Shown: positions 17,104 through 26,380 of the stretch, one piece after another
Layout of the letters: each line of letters starts with the position of its first letter
Position numbering within the stretch: position 1 is the stretch's first letter
NCBI GenBank assembly: GCA_009801015.1
Contig: VHZZ01005505.1
Coordinates: 69,248 to 95,627, forward strand
DNA from: Silene noctiflora
Taxonomy: Eukaryota; Streptophyta; Magnoliopsida; Caryophyllales; Caryophyllaceae
Direction: 5' to 3'
Length of the DNA: 26,380 nucleotides
Notes under the pieces: generated by a model
What the model was told of the DNA's origin: nothing
What the model saw: only the letters and a program-made list of their open reading frames with translations
Databases searched by the model: none
Program-made: the position numbers and the translations under genes

Positions 17104-18277
17104 TCACAGGCTCACAGTGGCATTCACTTCGTAAAGTTTCACAAGTTGCCGCATCCGCGTTTTAAGCGCCTCTACACGCAATCAGAGGGGAGTTACAATA
17201 GTAGCAAGGGGTAGCGCTCGCTACCCCAGATTCCAAAAAAAAATAAAAATAGTAAGAATTATTGGTTTATGCTACTCGAAAATCTCAAAAAATGAGGTCT
17301 TAGCCAAGATACTAAATTGCAAGAAGAAATTTTGCTACCCAAAATTTCGTTTCTGACTATGCCCCCACAATGGCCGAGACCACTCTACAAGCTATTAAGG
17401 AGTGAGCAATGAAGTCCCTAATTAAAACCGACTTGCACCAATATTTACAGAATTGGTAGAGCCATGGTAGCCCACCAAAACAGTGGAGGAGTCCTGGACA
17501 TGATCTACTAGAAATATTGTAAAAATTAAAGCAGCTGGATGAATAATTTATGTCTGCCAAGTGCAATAACTTTAACATCTATTAATGAACGAGGGAAGGG
17601 GTGCATATGAGTTTACGACATTCGACACAGATGATCAGATCATTTACATGGGTGATTAGTCCAAGTACTAAGATTGGGATCTGTGTTTGTTAAGAGTTAA
17701 GACCTTAAAAACATTTAATTAAACCTTACCTGTAACATTTCACAAATGAAGATTACACCATCATCGAATGTTACCGTGAAGTTCAAAGGGATACTGTTAA
17801 AATACCAAACTCAACCTTATCAAACGCACCAACAAGAATTCTGCCATCTAAATATCCATGAAACTCGAAATATTATACCCTTTGAAGGACATCATTTAAG
17901 CATCGAAACCAAGAGAAAAAACAACCCTCAAGGATTGAAAATCCAATAGATAGAACCTACATACAAGTAGTAAAATACCTCAACTGATCCAGCAAAATCA
18001 CTTTCTTCAAGTTTGCATTCAAATTCCTAGTCCGTCACCTATTCACCTCTGAGGGACCTTTGAATGTGACTGACAAGAACTCTGATAGCCTTTCTCTTCA
18101 TATTTTGGTGTGTGGAGGTGAAGGTTTGCTTTTAGGACCTAGTTCTAAAAGGCGCCAAGTACACCGAGGCAGTGAAGGCACGTGATGACGTGATGTAAGA
18201 CAAAGGTGCCTGCCTCATAGACACGATCCACACACTGTTTCTGCAACCATTCTTGGGTCTCAAATAGGACTAACATC
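17104..18277 (-). CDS. Unrecognised multi-exon gene, 3' part (possibly 5'-truncated)
   Basis: A chain of open exons fits together on the minus strand. 18138-18047 encodes VLKANLHLHTPKYEEK...SKVPQ (30 codons + 2 nt). 17793-17730 encodes IPLNFTVTFDDGVIFICEML and Q, with acceptor TTTTAACAG and donor GTAAGG. 17169-17104 encodes ALKTRMRQLVKLYEVNATVS, then L and a stop. Junction phases agree throughout. Upstream, 18277 onward is open as MLVLFETQEWLQKQCVDR after the strong acceptor TTTTTCTCTGTAG; its donor is unclear (a weak GT at 18222 would be in phase). The 560-bp intron 17170-17729 holds TE-like debris. I do not recognise the family. No start exon was found in 18278-19441, so the gene is either 5'-truncated or has small exons I missed. 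The coding calls rest on codon openness and splice signals only. Confidence 0.4.
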
Positions 18278-19441
18278 CTACAGAGAAAAAGCTAAGGATA
18301 ATGTGACAAAGAGAAGGGTTTAATAAATGAGTACAAGAGAAATAAATATGAAAATTGCATAAGGTAAAGGGTTGGGAGTTCACAGAAATTTTACACACTT
18401 TTAAGAAATGCAATCTAAATCTCTAGAGCTTCATTGAGAAAGATTTTACAGTTCCAGGAGTTATAGTTTAAAGATCAATTGTTCTCTTATTCCATTCCAT
18501 AAGAACTCTATCATACATACGATTTACATTGATTGAGATCATTTATCATTGCCAATAAATAACTTACCGTAAATAACATTCTAAAACGGATTGATAAAAT
18601 AGAAGTTCAGCAAGATAAAAAAGTTAGGAATACGTAACTTATTCGTGTATAACATTCTACAATTGCAAAGGATTACATATAGTAACTACCAGTAGAATGA
18701 CCAAAATAGAAAGAACATCGGAGTATAAAAATAGATCAACACTGTTAAAATAAAGTAACACGGTTAAAACTTAAAACAGCGGTACATCATAATAAAAAAA
18801 GCTGAAAATATGAAATTATGAAAGGTTGTTCATTCATGGGTTATATCTTGTTTGTCACCCGGCAACCTTCAATCATGCCACTTTGAGCAGACCTACGGGC
18901 TACGGCTTGTCCCAATGGATAATATCCGTAAGGTCAAGTTAATTTTAAGAAGTGGACAAGACAAAAAGATACTACTCTTTCTTTGTTTTATGCAAGTATT
19001 CATTGTAGTAACAGAAAGTCAAAATAATTGGTTCATTTTGCACATTTTAACATTGATAAACAACTCTTCCAATCAACACACTATGTTTATTTTAACACAA
19101 GTCTGCCATTATTCAGATTTTCATCATCCTTTTATGACATTGCTGGGACACCACAACACTAACTCATTTTAGACCAAAAACTTGACACTTTTTCATAAAA
19201 CAACCGAGTCAGAAACTTGGATACAAACGCATGTCAGACCTTTAGAATCGAATCTAAGAAACTCAGTCTCCAATTTCAGTATTAGAAAAGTTGAACCAAT
19301 TTTTAAGTCAAAACAAAAACGTAGAAAAGCTGTTGCACGCCTATAATAAATACTTTCGACTGCATTGTTACCTCGTACAAATTGGCGAATGTACAGTGCA
19401 CAAGCATCTACAAGTTGAGAATTACGGGACTCTTAGTTTAG
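18278..19441. other. AT-rich intergenic stretch with one GC-richer block
   Basis: Mostly AT-rich non-coding DNA between the unknown gene and the FHY3-like stop codon. A sharper, GC-richer block is at about 18852-18945 (contains CCTACGGGCTACGGC). An AATAAA on the minus strand (19086-19091) could serve as the FHY3-like poly(A) signal. At 19165-19212 is a fragment also found inverted at about 23535-23582. Confidence 0.4.
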
Positions 19442-22400
19442 TTATCTCGGAGCATCTCTATGCAACTCTGTAGATCTCAAGTTATGTTCATCCTGTTATT
19501 AGACACAGATAAACCAAGTGAGATTTATTTAACATTACTATTCGTCAACAATTAAACAGCAGCTGGTAAAGTTACCTCAAGACTGTACGAAAAGCTAGCT
19601 GAAGACCGAAACTCCATGTGTCCCTAAAAAATAATCAAAACTGTAATTGAGTGATTCAATATTGTGGAAGACTACCAAAAATGGCTCTCTATGATTAGCA
19701 TATAATTCAAACCCTACCAGCCCATGTACACTCTGTTGAGCTTCAAAAAATCCTTCATGGTTTTGTCCCATAGAATTCAATTGTCCCTACCACAGCAAGA
19801 ACAGGTAAAGAATTTGAAGATCAAAAATTTAGTACATTAAATGATATGACATCCACCAGACCACCATGACATAGACATACCAGACTTTGTATGCTTTCAT
19901 CATCAACATAGTAACTTTCATGTGGTGGCTCCATTAAATTTAGCTGTACCTGCAATTTCATTAGTTCAAATTATCCGCAGACGCTTTAACATCTCACTTG
20001 GTATGCACAAGTCAAAGAGTAGAAGCACCATACCAGTCCTTGAGCATTTTGTTGAGAGCCATAGTAATTATTAAGAGATATGCCCTCAGAACCAAGACTG
20101 TCCTACAAAGACACATAAGAAAAATAAAAAATAAGTTTATTTCAAAAAGAACAATCCCCTTTTTATTACAGTGAAACAAAATTTTAAAAATGCAGCAAAT
20201 CTTTCTCTTGATGACTACTTAGGTTAAGCTATACATTACTATATCAATGCTATGTAAATGTGAAAGATATGGGGCAGACCATTCGATGCAAGTTGTCATG
20301 CTCTGCGTCAACCAGAAACATATCTTTTTCTGAAGATACCTGCAAAATAAGACTAGTTATAACTATGCCGCATTAGGATTCCACTATCTCATATAAGAGT
20401 AAACGCTAACTCTCCACATACCCTTCTCTTCTTTACTGCATTCTTTTTTTTACTTCTTCTGGTGGACATATTTTCGTGGTATCCTTCAACATAATGAGCA
20501 CCAAGAGCATCATTCCCAACTTCAATGGCACTTTTATTTGTGTTGTTGATACATATACAGTTTTTTAGGGCATCCACCAGAGCACGTAGAGCAATGTTGT
20601 GACTTTCTTGTGTGAGAGATCCTTCCTCACTCAATTCAATGGTTTGCCTAGACAAGGCTACATACCGTTGCGCCCTAGTTCGCAGTTGCTCAGGCCCTTC
20701 TACCATTATTTGCCCAGATTTTGCATCTTTTGTCCATCTCCTCAGTATGTACTGAGCTGGTATGCTGGAGATACCACAAATTTGAAGAACAAGCATTGCA
20801 TGCCTACACAAAAAACCTTTGTACTCAAATGAACGACATAAACAAGATACTTGGGACTTCCCTTCATCCCATGCTACGAAAAAAGTTTCATCCTTTTCAC
20901 AGTCTTCCACTCGATATGTAGTGGAATTTTCATCCTCCAATTCCTTCTTAGGATGGCATCCGACTACACCTAGAACTTCAACCTGAAATCTTTTGAATAT
21001 TGCATGGGTGTACATAGTTGACATTTGTTTCTCCCACGGTGAAGGAGATTTTAATGCAGGTTGCTTGTGCCATGTGTCAAAATCTGCTATAGCCTCCTCT
21101 TCATACCTATTCTGTAGAATCAAACCATATTGTTTCACAAACTCTTTCAAAGTAAGCTTCCTTTGTATATATTTATCAAAGAAAGAATTAACACTTTCGG
21201 CTTGATGTAAAGATGACATTCCGGCTAAGAATGTATCACCAATATATAGAGGAACCCACTTCTTACGATCTTCATACAATGACCTAAACCATTCATCTTC
21301 CTGAAGATCAAATCTACCAACCATCTTCCACCATCTTAATTCAAATTGTTCATCTGTCCATGACTTGAATATGCACTTGTTTAATTTTGCAACAAAATTT
21401 TCATGACGCTTAATGACGTGCGGAAGATTTCTAGGAATTTTCTCAAGAACATTACAAAGATGATAACAATGGCGTGTATTAGGGAAGACTTCCTCGACGG
21501 CAGACTTTACAGAAGGATGCTGATCGGTAAGAATTACACTGGGAGCATTCCCTCCCATAGCTCGGAGCCATGTCTTCATTATCCAGACAAATGTTGACGT
21601 CAAGTCATCTGAAACTAAGGCACATCCTAACAGCATTGCCTGGAGATGATGATTCACTCCAACAAACAGAACAAGTGGCAACTTCTCATTGGTTCTTACA
21701 TACGAGGTATCAAGAGAGACAGCATCACTGAAACTGATATAATCACTCCTACTTTTAGCATCAACCCAGAAGAAACTTCTAAGATACTGTTTATCATCCA
21801 AATCCATTGCATAGAAGAATTTTGGATTCTCTTTCTTTACGCACATAAAGTAGTCGAGTAGAAACTGAGCATCCCCTTCATCTAAAACCAAGCGATTTCC
21901 CTTATCCAGCTGAGAAGCAAACATGTCCCTAGACGATCCTAGATTCTGAAATGCAACAGACTGTCTTGACATATCCACATACATCTTTTTAGTTCGTTCA
22001 CTAACAGCGTGCAAGATATCAATGTTATTTTTTTCAACAAGTTTTACGTTTCCATGAACACGAAAATAATAAGCAAGAGCTGGTAAAAGCTCATGGTTAT
22101 GTTCCTTGATAAATTCATGAATAACCCATTTTCCATACTTGTTTCTCTTGACGTGCATGCTAGCCTTGCAGTCTGTTTTCTTAACACTTGACCGTCGGCT
22201 GGTAGCATCTGATTCTGGGGTGACCCCGTATCTGGAACAAGCAAACTTCGCATCTATGAAGTCTTTTGATTTCTTTGAACGCCGGCTGTTTTTAATGGAA
22301 GTCGTAAATCCCATAGATTTGGCATACTCTTGATAGTACTTATATGCCACCTCATGAGACTCAAACTGAAGGTCACTGTCTTGACCAAGGTCAATGTCAC

Positions 22401-22575
22401 CTTCAAGTAAAAGATTGTTTGTTGCTGAGCTAAGAGTTCCTACTTCTTGATCATGTACCTCATTTACAAGGTCAACTGTATTCTCGTCATCATCGTCACC
22501 CTGATGAACATCTTCTCCTTGATCAACCACACAGCTAGAAATACTAGGGTGACCATCGATAGATAAGAAGTCCAT
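19442..22575 (-). CDS. FHY3: FHY3/FAR1-like transposase-derived transcription factor, 7 coding exons, 839 aa
   Basis: This is a nuclear DNA-binding regulator descended from a Mutator-like transposase; Arabidopsis FHY3/FAR1 act in phytochrome A far-red signalling and the circadian clock. Exons (minus): 22575-20422, 20339-20280, 20102-20034, 19949-19881, 19786-19718, 19623-19576, 19492-19442. All are phase 0 and GT..AG, giving 839 aa plus stop, the same length as I recall for Arabidopsis FHY3. The N-terminus is acidic (EDVHQGDDDDEN, 21-32). The FAR1 zinc-finger domain is about 70-163 (C113, C136, H159, H161). The MULE transposase domain is about 285-385, with the acidic residues D289 and D351. 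The SWIM finger is C578-x-C580...C590-x-H592. A basic NLS-like run is at 707-718. The tail has 23-residue repeats, one per exon, and ends STELHRDAPR. It is intact throughout. FHY3 versus FAR1 paralogy is inferred from length and the QQSVHGL-type tail. Confidence 0.93.
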
Positions 22576-22604
22576 AGATTGATAAGCTCCTAAACAATGT
22601 TCCT
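22576..22604 (-). other. 5' leader segment directly before the FHY3-like start codon
   Basis: The acceptor AACTTTCTTGTAG ends at 22605, so a leader exon of about 29 nt joins the first coding exon. A leader intron is usual for FHY3-type genes. There are no upstream ATG codons in frame with the start here. Confidence 0.45.
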
Positions 22605-22911
22605 CTACAAGAAAGTTTTAAATTTGGTGCACAAGGCCACTGTTATTTGGTATGATGATAACATTCAATATAAAAGGTTTCAACAAGAGTCCAAAATGGA
22701 TGGGAAAAAGGTACAACACCGAACTGCGACAAAGCAACAAGAGATGTATACACAAAGTTGAAAAAGACTGTTAAACTCGAGAAATCTGGCAAATACACAT
22801 GAGCACAAATACCAATGCACACAAGCATAATATTAAAAAAAATAAAAATAAAAAAAAACTAAACTCTGACACATTCTTTAACTCTTAACATTCACAAACT
22901 AATACGAAGTA

Positions 22912-23119
22912 CTCCCTTTGTCATAGTCATTTGTTGTCCTATTCTATTTTGGGGTGTCTCAGTCAATTGTTGTCTTTTCTATTTTAAGAATGAACTTAAT
23001 GAGCAATTTGATAATTCACACACAATTTGGTCCACTTGTCATTTAGTAACTAGCCCCCTCCTCTTTCCTTGGTTTTTGTGCCAAAACCAAAGGACAACAA
23101 TTGACCGGAACGGAGGGAG
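22912..23119. mobile_element. Stowaway-type MITE, 208 bp, TA target duplication
   Basis: It begins CTCCCTTTGTCATAGTCATT and its reverse begins CTCCCTCCGTTCCGGTCAAT. TA is at 22910-22911 and 23120-23121. The arms share TTGTTGTCCT and CAATTGTTGTC words. It lies in the putative leader intron of the FHY3-like gene. There is no coding capacity. Confidence 0.85.
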
Positions 23120-23121
23120 TA

Positions 23122-24424
23122 CTAGATACCAAAACTAGACCAGGACTCATGGTATACTACAAACATTTCACACATCTTATTTGTCAATGGCAAACATTGA
23201 ACTTCATTAACTTAAACATACCACACTTCACTTATATTACTCATTTAGAACCCACTTATCAGCACACTTAACAAGTTAAGCTCAATCTTAACAACTACCG
23301 TTAACACCTTAGCAAAATACAAGATACCCCAACTATATATGACACCTTCCTCTAAGTCTAATTATCTTACCCCCACCATCGCCATTTTCAAACATCTCAA
23401 CATCCATAGCATCCTCATACATATCATCATCGGCACCCTCCTCTTCCCCATGGTAAAGGCCACTAGAAATGAACACCTATCCCCATGTTACTATCGGTTC
23501 AAAGATTTGGACATGGGTGCTCACCCAAGAGTCCCGGTCGGCTATTTTATAAAATATTGTCAAGTTTTTGGTCTAAAATAAAGTGTCCGAGTGTCATACT
23601 AATGTCCAAAGGGTCAAGTGTCGAACACGGGTTGAGCTCATGTGAAGTGTCGGACTAACATAGCCTATCCATATACGGCCAAAAGTCGTAAACAATTAAG
23701 CAGTTTCTTAGCACAAGGCTCAAAATATTTCCTCCCTAAATTCTACTCACATATTCTTTATGCTTAGGACAACAAGAAAAGCACCCCGAACCCAAAAACC
23801 ATTCAATGCAAATCTGCCAAAATATGGGGTCATTAGGTGAAATTGTGAAACTGGGTTGCTCATCCCCAAAAAGATATCACTTTACTCAAAATCACGCCTT
23901 CAAAACTACCAAAAACCAACTTCTAATCAACAATTAGAAGAGCAAGCAACATACTCAAAAGTCAGGGTCATACCCGATGAAACATCGGACAGACAAATCA
24001 ACTCCTACTGGCCTACTAAATATACCCAACTCTAAACCAACTACATAGATCAAGCACAATCCTCAATTCCACATCATAATTGGCAAAACGGAAAAGGGCC
24101 ATGGGAAAAACAACTAACAAGTCCGCCATTACTAACCATATTCTAAAAAATGATCACGGCTGCACAATTGCGACATGATCCTGAGTTAATATAATACTCC
24201 GTACCAAAACCCTTACTAATTAAACCAATATTTGACTCGTAATACTCCGATATATAACATTCATATAGGATAGGAGGTGTATTATTTATATGATGACAAT
24301 TCAAGTGTCAGGTGAAAGTAGTTAAATAGGCTACAAAACATAAACGTGATCCAAGAATAAATTTGCAAATATGGTTAAATAGGCTACTAAAAATGTGAAA
24401 ATGGAAGCAGAGAAACAAAAGAAC
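23122..24424. other. Non-coding stretch upstream of the FHY3-like gene
   Basis: No recognisable gene. A block at about 23535-23640 (GTCAAGTTTTTGGTCTAAAA, then repeated GTGTC words) is a fragment of a repeat also present in inverse orientation near 19.17 kb. Isolated ACTCCG words near 24192 and 24243 look like old MITE ends. If the leader exon at 24425-24580 is real, this is mostly its intron. Confidence 0.45.
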
Positions 24425-24580
24425 CTTGGTACAAGTGAGACGGTTGAGAGCGTCTTGCTACGGTGGCAGGTAGACGAAGACAATTTATCGAGTTAGGCAC
24501 ATACTTTGGTAGCTTGACAAAATCTGGAAAGCTGGAACTTCAGGCCATCAACAATGTTCAATCCCCCTTTACTTTATTCT
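24425..24580 (-). other. Candidate distal 5' leader exon of the FHY3-like gene
   Basis: The minus strand here is less AT-rich than its surroundings (CTTCGTCTACCTGCCACCG) and ends TTGTACCAAG before a GT donor at 24424. It would pair with the acceptor at 22605. This is a guess from composition and splice signals; the promoter would lie above 24580. Confidence 0.25.
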
Positions 24581-25186
24581 CTTAGACCATCCGCATCCGT
24601 GAAATCTCACCAATTTTCACTCTACACTTTTTCATCTTTTCTCTCTCCATTTTACCATCCACCTCAACTTTCCACTCACCACCAAAATTCATCAAAAAAC
24701 ATCAAAAAAACACCCACATCAATAAATACTCAACTTTATTTCTCTTTCATACTTTACAATACCCCACACTATCCACATCAACATTCCACTATCTCATATT
24801 ATATTTCTTTTTACTTCATTATCATTATTTGCAATCATGTAAAATTTTAGATTTTATTATTTATTATTTTTATCGTTATTATTGCAAATTCGAATTTATT
24901 TATTTTTTACGGTTGTTTTGAATATAAATTAAGGTAAATTTGAAATTCTTACACTTTTTTAACACCGATATTTGGTGGAGTAATAAAATAACATTGATAA
25001 AAACGATTACATTGATAACTGACAACTGATAACACATAAATAAAACTGAAGAAAAAATAAAGCCTACACGTAAATAAAGCTGATCGAAATAAAGCAAAGA
25101 CATAAATAAAGCTGACAACTCATGACAACGACACAGATTAGACTTGTATTACTACCGTTAACATAACCACACCACTAACTAATTCC
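24581..25186. other. AT-rich non-coding stretch, possible TE debris
   Basis: It starts with TTAGACCATCCGCATCCGTG, a word resembling the ends of some plant MITEs (GACCATCCGCATCCGT). No matching partner was found within the stretch. The plus-strand 98-codon ORF here is low-complexity Ser/Pro/Tyr and not credible. Confidence 0.4.
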
Positions 25187-25742
25187 TTAGTCAGTGNAAT
25201 AACCTTCCGATGAAGAATCCTTTGGCTTCCATAACTCCTCCTCCAGGTAACTGTAATAAATCTCGTATAATTCGATCTTCTCAAGCGGGCCTGCGAATAT
25301 CTCACCGGTGGCCAAGCATAGGTGATGTATAGTCATATGAGGGATGATCTTTTCACACCTCTTGAATAACTCAATAACCTCAACCTCCAGATTGGTTAAT
25401 TCATCCCTCTTCAATATGACAGTTTCTAAATAAGAACAAAATGGTGTAAAATTAAGAAAGGTAAAAGCGGAAAATTATATTATGAACGAGTTAATTATAA
25501 CAAATTTGTGTACCTGTGGTTATGTTTTCATCAGGAACATGTGGATTATTCCGCCTGTAAAACGGTCCCATCATTAGTTCTAATGACGAGAGACGGGGTT
25601 CATCTTGTCGCAAGAAGTTCCAGATAATGTCAGGATTCACCACTATCATTAGACGGTGGAATAATAACGGTAACCCAGTAACTATTTCATCAATTTTATT
25701 TTGTAAATACTTAACCTCTTCAACATTATTCATAGGAAACAT
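25187..25742 (-). CDS. Two-exon orphan gene, 155 aa, unknown function
   Basis: Exon 1 (25742-25514) starts MFPMNNVEEVKYLQNKIDEI and ends DENITT plus one base. The donor is GTACACAAA. After an 88-bp GT..AG intron, exon 2 (25425-25187), behind acceptor TCTTATTTAG, continues ETVILKRDELTNLEVEVIEL and ends at TAA. The phase-1 junction fits exactly, giving 155 residues. The protein is acidic, rich in Leu, Ile and Glu, with no signal peptide, clear membrane segment or known motif. Exon 1 has a hydrophobic patch around VTGLPLLFHRLMIVV. One codon near the end (base 25197) is ambiguous (F, S, Y or C). I do not recognise it. The stop-free frames, start and splice fit argue for a real gene or a recent gene copy. 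The 144-bp satellite array begins about 108 bp upstream of the start codon, so it overlaps the promoter area. Confidence 0.55.
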
Positions 25743-25849
25743 TGAAAAATAAAGAAAATGATAAGAGAGACTTTAGAGAGAATAAAGAAGCGAAGGTGAG
25801 TTGTGTGCAAATTATGGGTTGGTTAAGCTCACTTCAAATAAATAAGAGA

Positions 25850-26380
25850 TTAGGGTAAATGATATGCCAGTTGTTTGATCATGATTGGTTCTATCCAGAT
25901 TACGGATAAGATTGAATAATATAGATTGGATAAATGAAATCTGAGTTGTTTGATCATGGTTGGTCTATGTAGATTACAGATAAGATTAGATAAAATTGNT
26001 AAATGATATGCCAGTTGTTTGATCATGGTTGGTTCTATCCCGATTACGGATAAGATTGAATAATATAGATTGGATAAATGAAATCTGAGTTGTTTGATCA
26101 TGATTGGTCTATGTAGATTACAGATAAGATTGGATAAAATTGGTAAATGATATGCCAGTTGTTTGATCATGGTTGGTTCTATCCAGATTACAGATAAGAT
26201 TGAATAATATAGATTGGATAAATGAAATCTGAATTGTTTGATCATGATTGGTCTATGTAGATTACAGATAAGATTGGATAAAATAGGTAAATGATATGCC
26301 AGTTGTTTGATCATGGTTGGTTCTATCCAGATTACGGATAAGATTGAATAATATAGATTGGATAAATGAAATCTGAGTTG
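25850..26380. repeat. Tandem array, 144-bp period built of two ~72-bp half-units
   Basis: GATATGCCAGTTGTTTGATC recurs at 25861, 26005, 26149 and 26293, exactly 144 bp apart. Each period contains a second related half (TGAAATCTGAGTTGTTTGATC, about 72 bp later), so the unit is a dimer. Shared words are GTTGTTTGATCATG, GATTA CGGATAAG or CAGATAAG, and ATTGGATAAA. About 3.7 periods are visible and the array continues past the window. One base (25999) is ambiguous. The long minus-strand frame across it arises because 144 is a multiple of 3. Confidence 0.93.

Noticed and set aside
18027..18046. A 20-bp GT..AG 'intron' that would join SKVPQ to an open NLNANLKKVILLDQL segment
   Set aside because: Far below the minimum intron size for plants; the in-phase joining to the exon at 17793 is a better explanation of the same donor.
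23339..23581. 80-codon plus-strand ORF
   Set aside because: Composition-driven and ends within a dispersed repeat fragment; no recognisable motif.
25850..26314. 154-codon repetitive ORF on the minus strand
   Set aside because: It is the translation of the 144-bp tandem array, open only because the period is a multiple of three and the unit lacks stops in one frame.
1..26380. tRNA, rRNA, snRNA genes and CRISPR-like arrays
   Set aside because: No cloverleaf with A/B boxes, rRNA core motif or snRNA signature was recognised by eye; the only regular array (25850 onward) has no spacers. A tRNAscan-SE and Rfam run would be decisive.

Overview
This is a window of AT-rich plant nuclear DNA. It has intron-rich genes with GT..AG junctions, dense miniature inverted-repeat transposons (MITEs), an LTR retrotransposon end, a Helitron and a satellite-like array. 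The protein families (an MHK-type kinase and a FAR1/FHY3 transposase-derived regulator) are land-plant families. The MITE ends (CTCCCTCC..., GGCCTTGTTTGG...) are common in dicots. The species cannot be named from the sequence. Three ambiguous bases (3832, 25197, 25999) suggest a draft assembly.

Layout. 1-2290: the 3' end of a copia-type LTR retrotransposon. 2491-2909: a 25-bp tandem repeat, then a one-exon relic of an ABCC (MRP-type) transporter. 2910-5680: gene-poor DNA with a PIF/Harbinger-type MITE and weaker TE fragments. 5690-14230 (minus): a complete MHK/CDKF;4-like protein kinase, assembled from 13 coding exons (437 aa) plus two predicted 5' leader exons with a 41-codon upstream ORF. 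Its introns hold two adjacent MITEs, a 755-bp MITE and a 719-bp Mutator-like MITE with a perfect 9-bp target duplication. 14536-15509: a MITE inside a related MITE. 15948-16276: a small non-autonomous Helitron. 17104-18277 (minus): exons of an unrecognised gene, possibly 5'-truncated. 19442-22575 (minus): a complete FHY3/FAR1-like gene of 839 aa in 7 coding exons. Its tail is built from three consecutive 69-nt exons encoding variants of one 23-residue repeat. 22912-23119: a Stowaway-type MITE. 25187-25742 (minus): a two-exon gene of unknown function. 25850-26380: a tandem array with a 144-bp period made of two ~72-bp half-units, running off the window.

All likely genes are on the minus strand, but nothing suggests that they work together. 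The kinase is a predicted intracellular signalling enzyme. The FHY3-like protein is a predicted nuclear DNA-binding regulator; its Arabidopsis relatives act in phytochrome A far-red signalling. I see no clear novel multi-gene system. The points most worth checking are the exon-by-exon repeat in the FHY3-like tail, the unrecognised exon chain at 17.1-18.3 kb, the orphan gene beside the satellite array, and the nested transposons. All gene models here were spliced by eye and not supported by transcript data.
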